DNA from: Rhodobacteraceae bacterium LMO-JJ12
GTDB lineage: Bacteria > Pseudomonadota > Alphaproteobacteria > Rhodobacterales > Rhodobacteraceae
NCBI GenBank assembly: GCA_021555075.1
Contig: JAKGBX010000001.1
Span: 1,364,001-1,428,000 of the forward strand
Direction: 5' to 3'
Length of the DNA stretch: 64,000 nucleotides
Part shown: piece by piece, positions 15,862 to 24,735 of the stretch
Position numbering within the stretch: position 1 is the first letter of the stretch
Layout: every line of letters begins with the position of its first letter
Notes under the pieces: model-generated
What the model was told of the DNA's origin: nothing
The model's database searches: none
Seen by the model: the letters and a program-made list of their open reading frames with translations, nothing else
Translations under genes and position numbers: made by a program

Positions 15862-18114
15862 ATGCCTGATCTCCTGATCGAACTCTTTTCCGAGGAAATT
15901 CCCGCCCGCATGCAGGCGCGCGCCGCTGCGGATCTGAAGCAATTGATGACTGATGGTATGGTCGAGGTCGGCCTGACCTATGGTGGCGCTCATGCGTTTT
16001 CGACACCACGGCGTTTGGTGTTGGCAGTTGATGGCTTGCTGGCGCAAAGCCCGACCGTGCGCGAGGAGCGCAAAGGCCCCCGTACGGATGCACCACAAAA
16101 GGCGATCGAAGGCTTTCTGCGCGGGGCAGGGCTCAATCGCGATCAACTTGAGGAACGCGAAACCCCCAAGGGTAATGTGTTCTTTGCCACCATAGAAAAG
16201 CCCGGCCGCCAGGCCGAGGATATCGTTGCCGAGGTGCTGGAAAGGACCATCCGCAATTTCCCGTGGCCCAAGTCCATGCGCTGGGGCGCAGGCAGCCTGC
16301 GCTGGGTGCGCCCATTGCATTCGATCCTGTGTATCCTGACGACGGAAGAGGGGGCGGAAATTGTCCCTTTCAACCTTGATGGAATTACTGCGGGCAAGGT
16401 CACACAGGGCCACCGCTTCATGGGGGGTGCCCCCTTTGCCGTCACTGGCTACGACGATTACGCGGCCAAGCTCAAACGGGATCACGTCATTCTGGACGCT
16501 GGTGAGCGCGCCGATCACATCTGGCAGGACGCGACCAACATGGCCTTTGCCTCTGGCCTCGAAGTGGTTGAAGATAAAGGGCTTCTGGCCGAAGTTTCAG
16601 GCTTGGTGGAATGGCCTGTGGTGCTGATGGGCGAGATCGGGGCCGAGTTTCTTGACCTGCCTTCGGAGGTGCTGCAAACCTCGATGAAGGAACATCAGAA
16701 GTTCTTCTCGGTCAAGAACCCCAAGACCGGTCGCATCGAACGCTTTGTCACCGTCGCCAATATCGAAACCGCCGATCAGGGCGCGACCATTCTGGCGGGC
16801 AATAAAAAGGTGCTGTCGGCGCGATTGTCGGATGCGAAATTCTTCTGGGAAAATGACCTGCGGGTGGCCCGTTCGGGCATGGGCGCGTGGCTCGACAAGC
16901 TCGACAATGTAACGTTCGAGCGCCAGCTTGGTACCCAAGCGGCGCGCATTGCTCGCATTGCCCGACTGGCTCGTGCGCTGGCGCCTCAGACCGGTGCTGA
17001 CCCAGACCTGACCGAGCAGGCAGCAAAGCTGGCCAAGGCCGATCTTAGCTCGGAAATGGTCTATGAATTCCCTGAATTGCAAGGGCTCATGGGCCGCTAC
17101 TATGCCGAAGCTGCCGGCCTTCCCGCCGAGGTCGCCAAGGCTGCCGAGGAACACTATTCGCCGCTCGGCCCGTCCGATGATGTGCCCGAAGGTGCGGTCT
17201 CGCGCGCAGTGGCGCTGGCAGACAAGCTCGACACTCTGACGGGGTTCTGGGCAATTGATGAAAAACCCACCGGTTCCAAAGACCCATTTGCGCTGCGACG
17301 CGCGGCATTGGGGGTGATCCGGATTATTCTTTCCGGCGAATTGCGGCTCAAGCTCGATCAGGTGATTGATGCCCATCTGGTATTGCACAAGATTGGGCTT
17401 AACCGCGTCAAGGCTATGAGCGGCGAGATTGACACGCTGGAAGAGATCATCGACGAGATTTCCGAGCATGGCGTTTTCGGCGCTGCATTTCACTCTGTGC
17501 TCGACAGGATAGAGACCCGCGACGGCGCGCCCGATACCGGCGATGGCTCGCTTCTGCGCGCAGTGGGCAATGACATACCAGAGCTCTCCAGCGATCTTTT
17601 GGCCTTCTTCCATGACCGGCTCAAGGTTTATCTGCGCGATCAAGGGCTTCGACATGATGTGATCGATGCGTGTCTCGGCTTGGACGGTGGTGGGGATCTG
17701 ACCATGCTGGTCAAACGGGCCGAGGCTCTGGGCGCGTTCCTCAAGACGGATGACGGCGACAATCTTTTGCAAGGCTACAAGCGTGCAAATAACATCCTGT
17801 CACAGGCAGAAGAAAAAGACGGTGTCGAATACAGCTTTGGTGCAGATGTGAAATTTGCAGAAACCGAAGAGGAAAAGGCACTTTTTGCCGCGCTCGATGC
17901 CGCACAAACCCAAATCGATGCCGCGATGCAGGCCGAGGATTTTGCTGCCGCGATGGCCGGAATGGCCGGTTTGCGTGGCCCGATCGATGCGTTCTTCGAG
18001 ACCGTGCAGGTCAATGCTGACAATCAAGTGCTGCGGCGCAATCGGCTCAACCTGCTGTCGCGCATTCGCACAATCTGTTTGCGCGTGGCGGATCTCGACA
18101 AGATTCAGAGCTAA
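15862..18114 (+). CDS. glyS: glycine-tRNA ligase beta subunit
   Basis: The 750-residue protein begins MPDLLIELFSEEIPARMQ, the usual start of GlyS, so the ATG at 15862 is well supported. The middle has the conserved LQTSMKEHQKFFSVKN and the HD-like region, and the C-terminal anticodon-binding DALR-like part ends LLSRIRTICLRVADLDKIQ. It is longer than the roughly 690 residues of E. coli GlyS, as is common in alphaproteobacteria. It recognises tRNA-Gly together with GlyQ. The start lies one base after the upstream stop. A GC-rich hairpin (18121-18145) follows. Confidence 0.97.
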   Translation: MPDLLIELFSEEIPARMQARAAADLKQLMTDGMVEVGLTYGGAHAFSTPRRLVLAVDGLLAQSPTVREERKGPRTDAPQKAIEGFLRGAGLNRDQLEERETPKGNVFFATIEKPGRQAEDIVAEVLERTIRNFPWPKSMRWGAGSLRWVRPLHSILCILTTEEGAEIVPFNLDGITAGKVTQGHRFMGGAPFAVTGYDDYAAKLKRDHVILDAGERADHIWQDATNMAFASGLEVVEDKGLLAEVSGLVEWPVVLMGEIGAEFLDLPSEVLQTSMKEHQKFFSVKNPKTGRIERFVTVANIETADQGATILAGNKKVLSARLSDAKFFWENDLRVARSGMGAWLDKLDNVTFERQLGTQAARIARIARLARALAPQTGADPDLTEQAAKLAKADLSSEMVYEFPELQGLMGRYYAEAAGLPAEVAKAAEEHYSPLGPSDDVPEGAVSRAVALADKLDTLTGFWAIDEKPTGSKDPFALRRAALGVIRIILSGELRLKLDQVIDAHLVLHKIGLNRVKAMSGEIDTLEEIIDEISEHGVFGAAFHSVLDRIETRDGAPDTGDGSLLRAVGNDIPELSSDLLAFFHDRLKVYLRDQGLRHDVIDACLGLDGGGDLTMLVKRAEALGAFLKTDDGDNLLQGYKRANNILSQAEEKDGVEYSFGADVKFAETEEEKALFAALDAAQTQIDAAMQAEDFAAAMAGMAGLRGPIDAFFETVQVNADNQVLRRNRLNLLSRIRTICLRVADLDKIQS

Positions 18115-18120
18115 GAAGCT

Positions 18121-18145
18121 GGCCTCGCCGCCTTTGCGGCGGGCC
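18121..18145 (+). terminator. hairpin after glyS
   Basis: CGCCGC (18126-18131) and GCGGCG (18136-18141) pair around a four-base loop, and flanking GGCC/GGCC extends the stem with one bulge. No T run follows. Confidence 0.5.
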
Positions 18146-18266
18146 ACCTGCGTCATCGGTTTGGTAGCCCGACAGTCACATCGGTGGACCATCGTGTCAA
18201 ACCAGACATCCGCCCCAAAAGATGCTGGTCCATGCGATGAGTTGAACCCGTGGCGCAGATTGCCGT

Positions 18267-18314
18267 CTTATAGAGTGGCACCCTTGGGGGCTTATAGAGT
18301 GGCACCCTTGGGGC
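18267..18314 (+). repeat. 24-bp tandem duplication upstream of the PPDK-like gene
   Basis: Two copies of a 24-bp unit starting CTTATAGAGTGGCACCCTTG lie head to tail at 18267-18290 and 18291-18314. They differ only at the last base. The unit contains CTTATAGAG, which could act as a -10 element in duplicate. This is about 60-100 bp before the next gene, so it may have doubled a promoter or operator. Confidence 0.85.
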
Positions 18315-18375
18315 ATGAGACAACTTCATCGTCATCATTTCAGAACGCCGTGGGCTTGCCCCTTGTAAGAATGGA

Positions 18376-20952
18376 ATGCGGGCGTATGCTGCGCGCATTC
18401 CAGAGGGTGCCGCAGTGCAGCAAGACGACAAGAATATAACCGTGATAACGCCCAGCGCGCCGATAACACCGGCGACACATGGTGGGCGGGCAAAATGCCT
18501 TCAACGTTTGGTGCGACTTGATCTGCCTGTGCCTGAGACGGTGGCGCTTTCCTTTAAGGCAGTACACCGGATCGCAGCCGGAACCATGCCAAATATGCAG
18601 GCGTTGCTGGAACCATTCGGTTCGACACCGCTATTGTGCGTGCGCCCCTCGTCCGAAGACCCCGATTGGGGTGGGCCGGGGGCTGTGTTGAATATTGGGA
18701 TGAATGATGCCGCTTATGTGGAACTGGCTGATCTGCTGGGGCCAGAGGCGGCGGCAACGCTCTATATGCGGTTTGTGCAGGCCTATGCCATCCATGTCGC
18801 TCGGCTTGATCCGGATGTGTTCGACGACCTGACAGAAACGGGAAAAAAGGGACTTTCCGAGGCCTTGGCGCTCTATGAAAGTGAGGCAGAGGAAGTGTTC
18901 CCGCAAGATCCGGCGGTTCAGCTTGCTGCGGTATTGCGTTCGATGGCGCGCGCGTGGGAAAGCACCACGGCTCGGATATTGCGCCAGGCCAAGGGGGCGC
19001 CCGCCAGCGCAGGTCTCGGGCTGGTGGTACAGCGCATGGCGTTGGGCTTCGGACAAGGTGAATGTGGTTCCGGTGTGGTCCAACTGGTCAATTCGCAAAC
19101 CGGACTCGAACTCATGACCGGGCGCTATCTAAGCCAGAGTCAGGGGCGCGATGCTCTGAAGGGCGAGGCATCGCTCTTTCTCGAACGCGATCAGCGTGGG
19201 CCTTCGCTTGAAGAATTGGCACCTCAGGCATTTGCCGATCTCATCGCGCATACCCGACTGATGCGTCAGCGTCTGCGCGAAGAAATGCAGGTTGAATTCA
19301 CTATAGAAAACGGAAAGGTCTGGTTGCTTGATGGTGTGCGCGTCCCGCGTTCGGCCCAGGCGGCGGTGCGGATCGCAGTGCGGTTAGCCGAGGATGGCAT
19401 CATCTCGAACGACGAGGCTTTGATGCGGATAGAGCCGCGCGCTCTCAATGAGCTCTTGCACCGGCAGGTCGATCCTGCCGCCAAGCGCGACGTGTTGGCC
19501 AGTGGTATTGCCGCCAGCCCCGGTGCAGCCTGTGGTAGGATTGTCTTTTCGGCAGCCGAAGCACAAGCCAGCGCTGCACGTGGCGAGGCCTGTGTCTTGG
19601 TGCGGCGTGAAACTTCTCCCGAGGACATCCGCGGCATGCATGCGGCCGCTGCGGTTCTAACCGAACGCGGCGGCATGAGCTCGCATGCGGCGGTAATTGG
19701 GCGCGGCATGGGGCTACCCTGTGTTGTTGGGGTTTCAGCCATGCAGTTTCAGCTTGGCAAGAAGGTATTGATTGCGCCCGACGGCCGGTCGTTTCGGGAA
19801 GGCGACCTGATCACCATCGACGGCACCCACGGTCAGGTGTTGGCCGGCGAACCGCCTTTGCTCGAAACCACTCAGGACGACGCATTTCAAACTCTGATGT
19901 CGTGGGCTGATGATGTGCGTGACATCAAGGTGCGCGCCAATGCCGACACGCCGACCGACGCCCAGACCGCCCGCAATTTTGCGGCTGAAGGGATCGGACT
20001 TTGCCGCACCGAGCATATGTTCTTTGAACAGGATCGACTGGTGGTGATGCGCGAGATGATCTTTGCCGACACCTCCGAGGATCGCCGTGCCGCATTAGAT
20101 CGGCTTTTACCGATGCAGCGCGCCGACTTCACCGAGCTTTTTCGGATCATGAGTGGTCAACCAGTCTGCATCCGCCTGCTCGACCCGCCCTTGCATGAAT
20201 TCCTTCCACATGATCGTGCGGGACACCGTGAATTGGCGGAAGCGCTCGATCTTCCCTTGTCGGACGTGACGCGGCGGGTGGAAGCTTTGAGCGAATACAA
20301 CCCCATGCTGGGCATGCGCGGCGTGCGTCTTGGGGTCACAATGCCCGAGATCTACGACATGCAGGCGCGTGCAATCTTTGAGGCGACAATTGAAGCCAGC
20401 CGAGAGGGCGCCCAAGTGGTTCCCGAAATCATGATCCCGCTGGTTTCAGCCAAGCGCGAGGTCGAGATTGTCAAAGCCCGGGTTGATGCTGTTGCCGCTG
20501 CGGTGCGCAACGAGACCGGTCACAACTTCACTTATCGTCTGGGCGTTATGGTCGAAACTCCGAGGGCGGCGCTTAGGGCGGGCGAAATCGCACCGCACAG
20601 TGCGTTTCTCAGTTTCGGCACCAACGACTTGACCCAGATGACCTATGGTCTATCGCGTGATGACGCAGGGCGGTTCATGTCAACTTATGTGCAACAAGGG
20701 GTCTATCCAGAAGATCCGTTCCATACACTGGATACGGACGGCGTTGGAGAACTCTTGACTATTGCGGCGGAGCGTGGGCGCGCGGTGCGTCCGGATCTGA
20801 CCTTGTCAATCTGTGGCGAACATGGCGGCAGCCCCGAATCAATAGCATTCTGCCGAAATGCCGGTTTTGACTATGTATCCTGTTCTCCTTTCCGCGTTCC
20901 GGTGGCGCGGCTGGCTGCGGCACAGCTCGCTGTGAGCGACAAGATACGGTAG
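18376..20952 (+). CDS. PPDK-like PEP-utilising protein with degenerate nucleotide domain
   Basis: This 858-residue protein aligns over its length with pyruvate, phosphate dikinase. The swivelling His is intact (RGGMSSHAAVIGRGMG, about residue 435). So are the PEP/pyruvate barrel motifs AEGIGLCRTEHMFFE, LLDPPLHEF, NPMLGMRGVRLG and the catalytic Cys in SICGEHGG (about 812). The N-terminal ATP-grasp half is eroded: the family GTGVxFTRNPSTGE block reads GSGVVQLVNSQTGLE, GEYL reads GRYL, and the FLQTR block reads LLDGVR. Phosphotransfer with PEP may remain while ATP/AMP binding is doubtful. A GTG at 18415 with AGAGGG upstream is a better-supported start than the ATG at 18376. Confidence 0.8.
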   Translation: MRAYAARIPEGAAVQQDDKNITVITPSAPITPATHGGRAKCLQRLVRLDLPVPETVALSFKAVHRIAAGTMPNMQALLEPFGSTPLLCVRPSSEDPDWGGPGAVLNIGMNDAAYVELADLLGPEAAATLYMRFVQAYAIHVARLDPDVFDDLTETGKKGLSEALALYESEAEEVFPQDPAVQLAAVLRSMARAWESTTARILRQAKGAPASAGLGLVVQRMALGFGQGECGSGVVQLVNSQTGLELMTGRYLSQSQGRDALKGEASLFLERDQRGPSLEELAPQAFADLIAHTRLMRQRLREEMQVEFTIENGKVWLLDGVRVPRSAQAAVRIAVRLAEDGIISNDEALMRIEPRALNELLHRQVDPAAKRDVLASGIAASPGAACGRIVFSAAEAQASAARGEACVLVRRETSPEDIRGMHAAAAVLTERGGMSSHAAVIGRGMGLPCVVGVSAMQFQLGKKVLIAPDGRSFREGDLITIDGTHGQVLAGEPPLLETTQDDAFQTLMSWADDVRDIKVRANADTPTDAQTARNFAAEGIGLCRTEHMFFEQDRLVVMREMIFADTSEDRRAALDRLLPMQRADFTELFRIMSGQPVCIRLLDPPLHEFLPHDRAGHRELAEALDLPLSDVTRRVEALSEYNPMLGMRGVRLGVTMPEIYDMQARAIFEATIEASREGAQVVPEIMIPLVSAKREVEIVKARVDAVAAAVRNETGHNFTYRLGVMVETPRAALRAGEIAPHSAFLSFGTNDLTQMTYGLSRDDAGRFMSTYVQQGVYPEDPFHTLDTDGVGELLTIAAERGRAVRPDLTLSICGEHGGSPESIAFCRNAGFDYVSCSPFRVPVARLAAAQLAVSDKIR

Positions 20953-21128
20953 TCATGAACGTCCTGGCTCCAATACTTGGCGGCGCGCCATAGCGCCTGC
21001 GGCGCAAACGCCGCCTTGGCAGAATGCGACGAATCACCTCTACTGGACGAAATGTGAAAATTCGATTAAAACCCGTGCTTTAACGGGGTCTTCTGATCCA
21101 AAGCTTGACGTTGCTTGGGGGCAAGAAA

Positions 21129-21746
21129 ATGCGGATTGTTCTGACGCTGCTGATCGGTGTTGGCCTAAGCTTGCCTGCGCAAGCCGACACTTCGGTGAAA
21201 CAACTTGTCAGCAAGGAAAAGCGTGCGCTTGGGATGATCCCATCTGATCAACTCGATTCCTTGCTGAAGCGTCCGAATTCAGCGGGATCGGTTACCTATA
21301 GTCAAAATTGGGTTGCCGCTCAGCCAAAGGCAACAGGTGGGGCGCAATGGCGCTGTCTTGCCGAGGCACTCTATTTTGAGGCGCGCGGTGAAAGCATCAA
21401 GGGCCAATTTGCGGTGGCGGAAGTGATCCTCAACCGGGTTGATAGCCGCCATTTCCCAAATTCGATCTGCGGTGTCATCAAACAGGGCACGGGGCGAAAA
21501 TATGCCTGTCAGTTCACTTATACCTGTGATGGTCATGGCGAAGTGATCAACGAACCGGCGGCCTTCTCACGTGTGGGCAAGATTGCCAAGACGATGCTTA
21601 CCGGTGCTCCGCGTCCCTTGACCAGTGGTGCGACCTACTATCACACCAAGGCTGTGCGCCCGAAATGGTCGCGCAAATTTACCCGGACCGCTACCATCGG
21701 CGTGCACCATTTCTACCGTAGTCCGACCCGCCTGTCGCAGAACTGA
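21129..21746 (+). CDS. secreted SleB-type cell wall hydrolase
   Basis: The 205-residue protein has a signal peptide (MRIVLTLLIGVGLSLPAQAD) and a Hydrolase_2 (SleB) domain. The catalytic Glu region reads CLAEALYFEARGESIKGQ, followed by VAEVILNRVDSRHFPNSICGV. SleB-type enzymes are peptidoglycan lytic transglycosylases or amidases; in non-spore-formers they act in envelope remodelling. The ATG at 21129 was taken because the signal peptide starts there. The gene stands alone between the PPDK-like gene and a convergent DUF2125 gene. Confidence 0.85.
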   Translation: MRIVLTLLIGVGLSLPAQADTSVKQLVSKEKRALGMIPSDQLDSLLKRPNSAGSVTYSQNWVAAQPKATGGAQWRCLAEALYFEARGESIKGQFAVAEVILNRVDSRHFPNSICGVIKQGTGRKYACQFTYTCDGHGEVINEPAAFSRVGKIAKTMLTGAPRPLTSGATYYHTKAVRPKWSRKFTRTATIGVHHFYRSPTRLSQN

Positions 21747-21755
21747 CGCGACACT

Positions 21756-22754
21756 TTACCGCAAACGGATCCGCGGTGACGGCCCTAACGGAATCGGGCC
21801 GAGCGTCACGGCGCCATCTTTGAAATCCAGCGGCAGGTCGAGCGTTTCGGAGTTGCCGGAAAGCTGCGCCGCCAGAGACAGGGCCTGTTCGGCATGGCCC
21901 ACCAAGCGCTCGGAAAGCCAACCCATCTGGCGTATGATCGCAATGATGTCGCGCCAATTGCGTGCTTTGATCGTCAGCCGTCCTGTGGGCCGCCCGGCAT
22001 CGTCAATTTCAAGTGTGCCGGCCAAGGCCAGTTCGAGCGCGCCCCATTTCGCTTCGGCTAACCTCACCTGAATGCGCGCGGGTTGCGGGCGTTGTTGTTC
22101 CAGCGCGCGCAAGTCCCAGGGGCGGGTGAACTTCACCGACATATCGGCGCGCAGCGCATCAAGCTGGCGCGGCAGGGTGCCGCCCGTGCGCAAAGTGACG
22201 CCAGAGGGCTGGGGCGGGATGACCCCATCAGCGTTCAGCGCAAAACGGTAGTCCCCCGTCGCTCCTTCGAGCCGGGAAACAGCAACCTGAATGCTTTCCA
22301 GCGTCACAATAGTGTCGCCCGTGCTGATCGCCATTGCGTCGGCAACGAGGTTGGCGCGTTCCAGTGGCAGATTTGATTCCGCAGCCATCACCAGACTCGC
22401 ACGCATATTTTCGCTGGCGATGTCATATTTCGCATTCGGGGTCGAAAACTGCTGAGATTTTGGCCAAACGGCGATGATGTGGTTGGGTTTGTAGGTTAGT
22501 GCGAAGATCTGAAAAAACGGAGCTGCCCATGCCAGGCCGGTTTCCGGATCAGCCAGCATCGGCTTCTCAAAGGTCGTGTCTACCCGGTTGGGAAAGCCTT
22601 TGATCTCTAGCGAAGCATAGTCTGCCTGCCAGCCCTCGGCGCGGCGTGTTTCGAACCAAGCTTCGAAGCCTGCCCGTGCGCCTTGCGCTGCCACATACCA
22701 ATAGCCAGCCCAGAGCGCTGCGCCAACAAGGATGATAACAAGCAAACGTTTCAT
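21756..22754 (-). CDS. DUF2125 family membrane-anchored protein
   Basis: The 332-residue protein begins with a signal anchor (MKRLLVIILVGAALWAGYWYV). A long beta-rich periplasmic region follows, with FPNRVDTTFEKPMLADPETG and WAAPFFQIFALTYKPNHIIAVW typical of DUF2125. The family is confined largely to alphaproteobacteria and has no known function. The ATG at 22754 has AGAGGGC upstream. It is divergent from the cyclotransferase gene, about 97 bp away, and convergent with the SleB-type gene. Confidence 0.8.
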   Translation of the reverse strand: MKRLLVIILVGAALWAGYWYVAAQGARAGFEAWFETRRAEGWQADYASLEIKGFPNRVDTTFEKPMLADPETGLAWAAPFFQIFALTYKPNHIIAVWPKSQQFSTPNAKYDIASENMRASLVMAAESNLPLERANLVADAMAISTGDTIVTLESIQVAVSRLEGATGDYRFALNADGVIPPQPSGVTLRTGGTLPRQLDALRADMSVKFTRPWDLRALEQQRPQPARIQVRLAEAKWGALELALAGTLEIDDAGRPTGRLTIKARNWRDIIAIIRQMGWLSERLVGHAEQALSLAAQLSGNSETLDLPLDFKDGAVTLGPIPLGPSPRIRLR

Positions 22755-22850
22755 GCAAAGCCCTCTTTCAAGCCGACGCGCCTTGGTGTTTACAAGGCGG
22801 TGCAAGCCGGGGGAAGTGTTAACCGGGGAAACTGGGAGAGGACCTGCGAC

Positions 22851-23378
22851 ATGGCCATGTGGGTATTTGGTTACGGATCGCTTATCTGGAACCCAGGGTT
22901 TGAAACGGCAGAACGCAGCATCGCTCGGTTACCCGGCTATGCTCGGACCTTCTGTATGCGCTCGATCCATCATCGCGGCACAACAGACAACCCCGGCCTT
23001 GTGCTGGCGCTTGATGAATATGAAGACCATGTTTGCGAAGGTGTCGCGCTCAGGGTGCAAAGCGGGCAGGAGGCTGCAGTACTGGACTACCTGCGTGAGC
23101 GCGAGTTGATCTCTTCGGCATATCTGGAAAAGCGGCTGCAGGTTATCCTAGCCGATGGGCGAATCGAAGAGGCTCTGGCCTATGTCGTCGATCCTGATCA
23201 CGTGCAGTATTGCGGCGGGCTTGATCTGGAGGAACAGGCTCAGATCATCGCCCGCGCAGAGGGCGGCATGGGGCCAAACCATGAATATCTTTTGAACACG
23301 CAGTCCCATCTCACAGAACTAGGGATAATCGACCCTGAGATTGATTGGCTAGCCCGGCGTGTGCGCGTCATGCTGTGA
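22851..23378 (+). CDS. gamma-glutamylcyclotransferase (ChaC-like)
   Basis: The 175-residue protein starts MAMWVFGYGSLIWNPGF, the substrate-loop signature (YGSL) of the ChaC/GGCT fold. The catalytic acid lies in the later part (LRERELISSAYLEKRL region). ChaC enzymes release 5-oxoproline from glutathione in the cytosol. The start was chosen at the conserved N-terminus with GGGAGAGG 10 bases upstream. No operon partner is evident; the following ExbB-like gene starts about 120 bp later. Confidence 0.88.
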   Translation: MAMWVFGYGSLIWNPGFETAERSIARLPGYARTFCMRSIHHRGTTDNPGLVLALDEYEDHVCEGVALRVQSGQEAAVLDYLRERELISSAYLEKRLQVILADGRIEEALAYVVDPDHVQYCGGLDLEEQAQIIARAEGGMGPNHEYLLNTQSHLTELGIIDPEIDWLARRVRVML

Positions 23379-23499
23379 TCAACGCAACCAAGCATGCGCG
23401 TGATGCGACCTTGATGGCGTGAACGCTTTTCCTTGGCTTGTCCGTCTCTTACCCTTATCATCGAATGCAAAGAAACAACGTGTCAGGAGCTGTGCCGCG

Positions 23500-24732
23500 A
23501 TGGACCAGCCGGACCTCGAGGCCGAGCCGCAATTTTCCCACCCCGTTCGTCAGATCGTGATGATGCTCATCGTGCTGGCGCTCTCTGGTGTTGGCGTGTT
23601 CTTTGCCTTGCCGCGGGTATTGCCGGTGTTTCTGGCCAACCCCTATCTTAACGGTTTCATCGGGTTCGTTTTCATCATCGGGATGTTTGCCTGTTTTTGG
23701 CAGGTCTATCAGATAAGCCGCTCGGTGCGCTGGATCGAAGCCTTTGCTGGCGGGCGGGCCGAGGCCGAAGGCGTGCGTGCGCCACAGCTTCTTGCACCGC
23801 TCGCAACTCTGCTTCGCTCGCGTGGCGCGAGGATGCAGATATCGTCGAGCTCCGCCCGTTCAATCCTCGATTCCGTAGCAACCCGTATAGATGAAGAACG
23901 TGAGATCACCCGCTACCTTGTCAGCATGCTGATCTTCCTCGGATTGCTGGGCACGTTCTATGGGCTGGCCACTACAATTCCTGCGTTGGTTGATACGATC
24001 CGTTCGCTGGCTCCGCGTGAGGGCGAAGGCGGTGTCGAGGTGTTCAGTCGGCTGATGACGGGTTTAGAGGCGCAACTGGGGGGCATGGGTGTGGCCTTTG
24101 CCAGCTCACTGCTGGGGCTTGCCGGGTCGCTTATCGTGGGGCTTCTGGAGCTGTTTGCGGGGCATGGGCAGAACCGGTTTTACCGCGAATTGGAAGAATG
24201 GTTATCTTCGATTACCCGGCTGGGGTTTTCCACGGGTGATGGTGACGGTGCAGAGCATTCCATTATCGCCGGGGTCGTTGATAACATGGCCGAACAGATG
24301 GAAGAACTGCAGCAGATGTTCACCCAATCTGATGTTAGCCGGGCGATGGTTGATGAGAAGTTGGGCCATTTGGCCGACGCGATCGAACGCATGACCTATC
24401 GGATGAGTGATCAAAATCCGGTTAATTCTGCGCTCATGCGCGTGGCCGAGGGGCAGGAGGCGATTCTGGAAGAGATTCGCCGAACCAGAACGGGCGCGGG
24501 TGAAGCCGGGATCGACGCCGAAAGCCGCATGCGTCTGCGGTCGATCGACGTCCAGATGCTGCGCATTCTGGAAGAGATCAGCGCCGGGCGACAAGAAACC
24601 ATGGCTGAGTTGCGCACTGATATCAACGCGCTCGTGCGGGTGCTGAGCGATCCGTCGAAAAACAGGCCGCGCGGAGCAAAGTCACATCCGCTACACACTT
24701 CCGGCGACACGTCGACGCGCGAGGAGGGCTGA
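23500..24732 (+). CDS. MotA/ExbB-like membrane channel protein
   Basis: The 410-residue protein has two N-terminal helices (about 20-75) and two in the middle (about 140-165 and 205-235) within the MotA/TolQ/ExbB core (LVSMLIFLGLLGTFYGLATTIPAL and FASSLLGLAGSLIVGLLEL). A soluble C-terminal tail of about 150 residues follows, predicted helical. It should form a proton-driven pentameric stator with the next gene product. The two genes are 3 bp apart. It is larger than ExbB and resembles ZorA/MotA in layout. The ATG at 23500 follows CAGGAGC. Confidence 0.85.
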   Translation: MDQPDLEAEPQFSHPVRQIVMMLIVLALSGVGVFFALPRVLPVFLANPYLNGFIGFVFIIGMFACFWQVYQISRSVRWIEAFAGGRAEAEGVRAPQLLAPLATLLRSRGARMQISSSSARSILDSVATRIDEEREITRYLVSMLIFLGLLGTFYGLATTIPALVDTIRSLAPREGEGGVEVFSRLMTGLEAQLGGMGVAFASSLLGLAGSLIVGLLELFAGHGQNRFYRELEEWLSSITRLGFSTGDGDGAEHSIIAGVVDNMAEQMEELQQMFTQSDVSRAMVDEKLGHLADAIERMTYRMSDQNPVNSALMRVAEGQEAILEEIRRTRTGAGEAGIDAESRMRLRSIDVQMLRILEEISAGRQETMAELRTDINALVRVLSDPSKNRPRGAKSHPLHTSGDTSTREEG

Positions 24733-24735
24733 TCC

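Noticed and set aside
15526-17772. Long minus-strand frames over the small protein gene and glyS.
   Set aside because: They are mirror frames of a well-conserved synthetase gene, and their translations look random.
18153-18431. A minus-strand frame containing PRVPLYK twice.
   Set aside because: The repeat comes from the 24-bp tandem duplication of the DNA; the frame overlaps the PPDK-like start region and has no domain.
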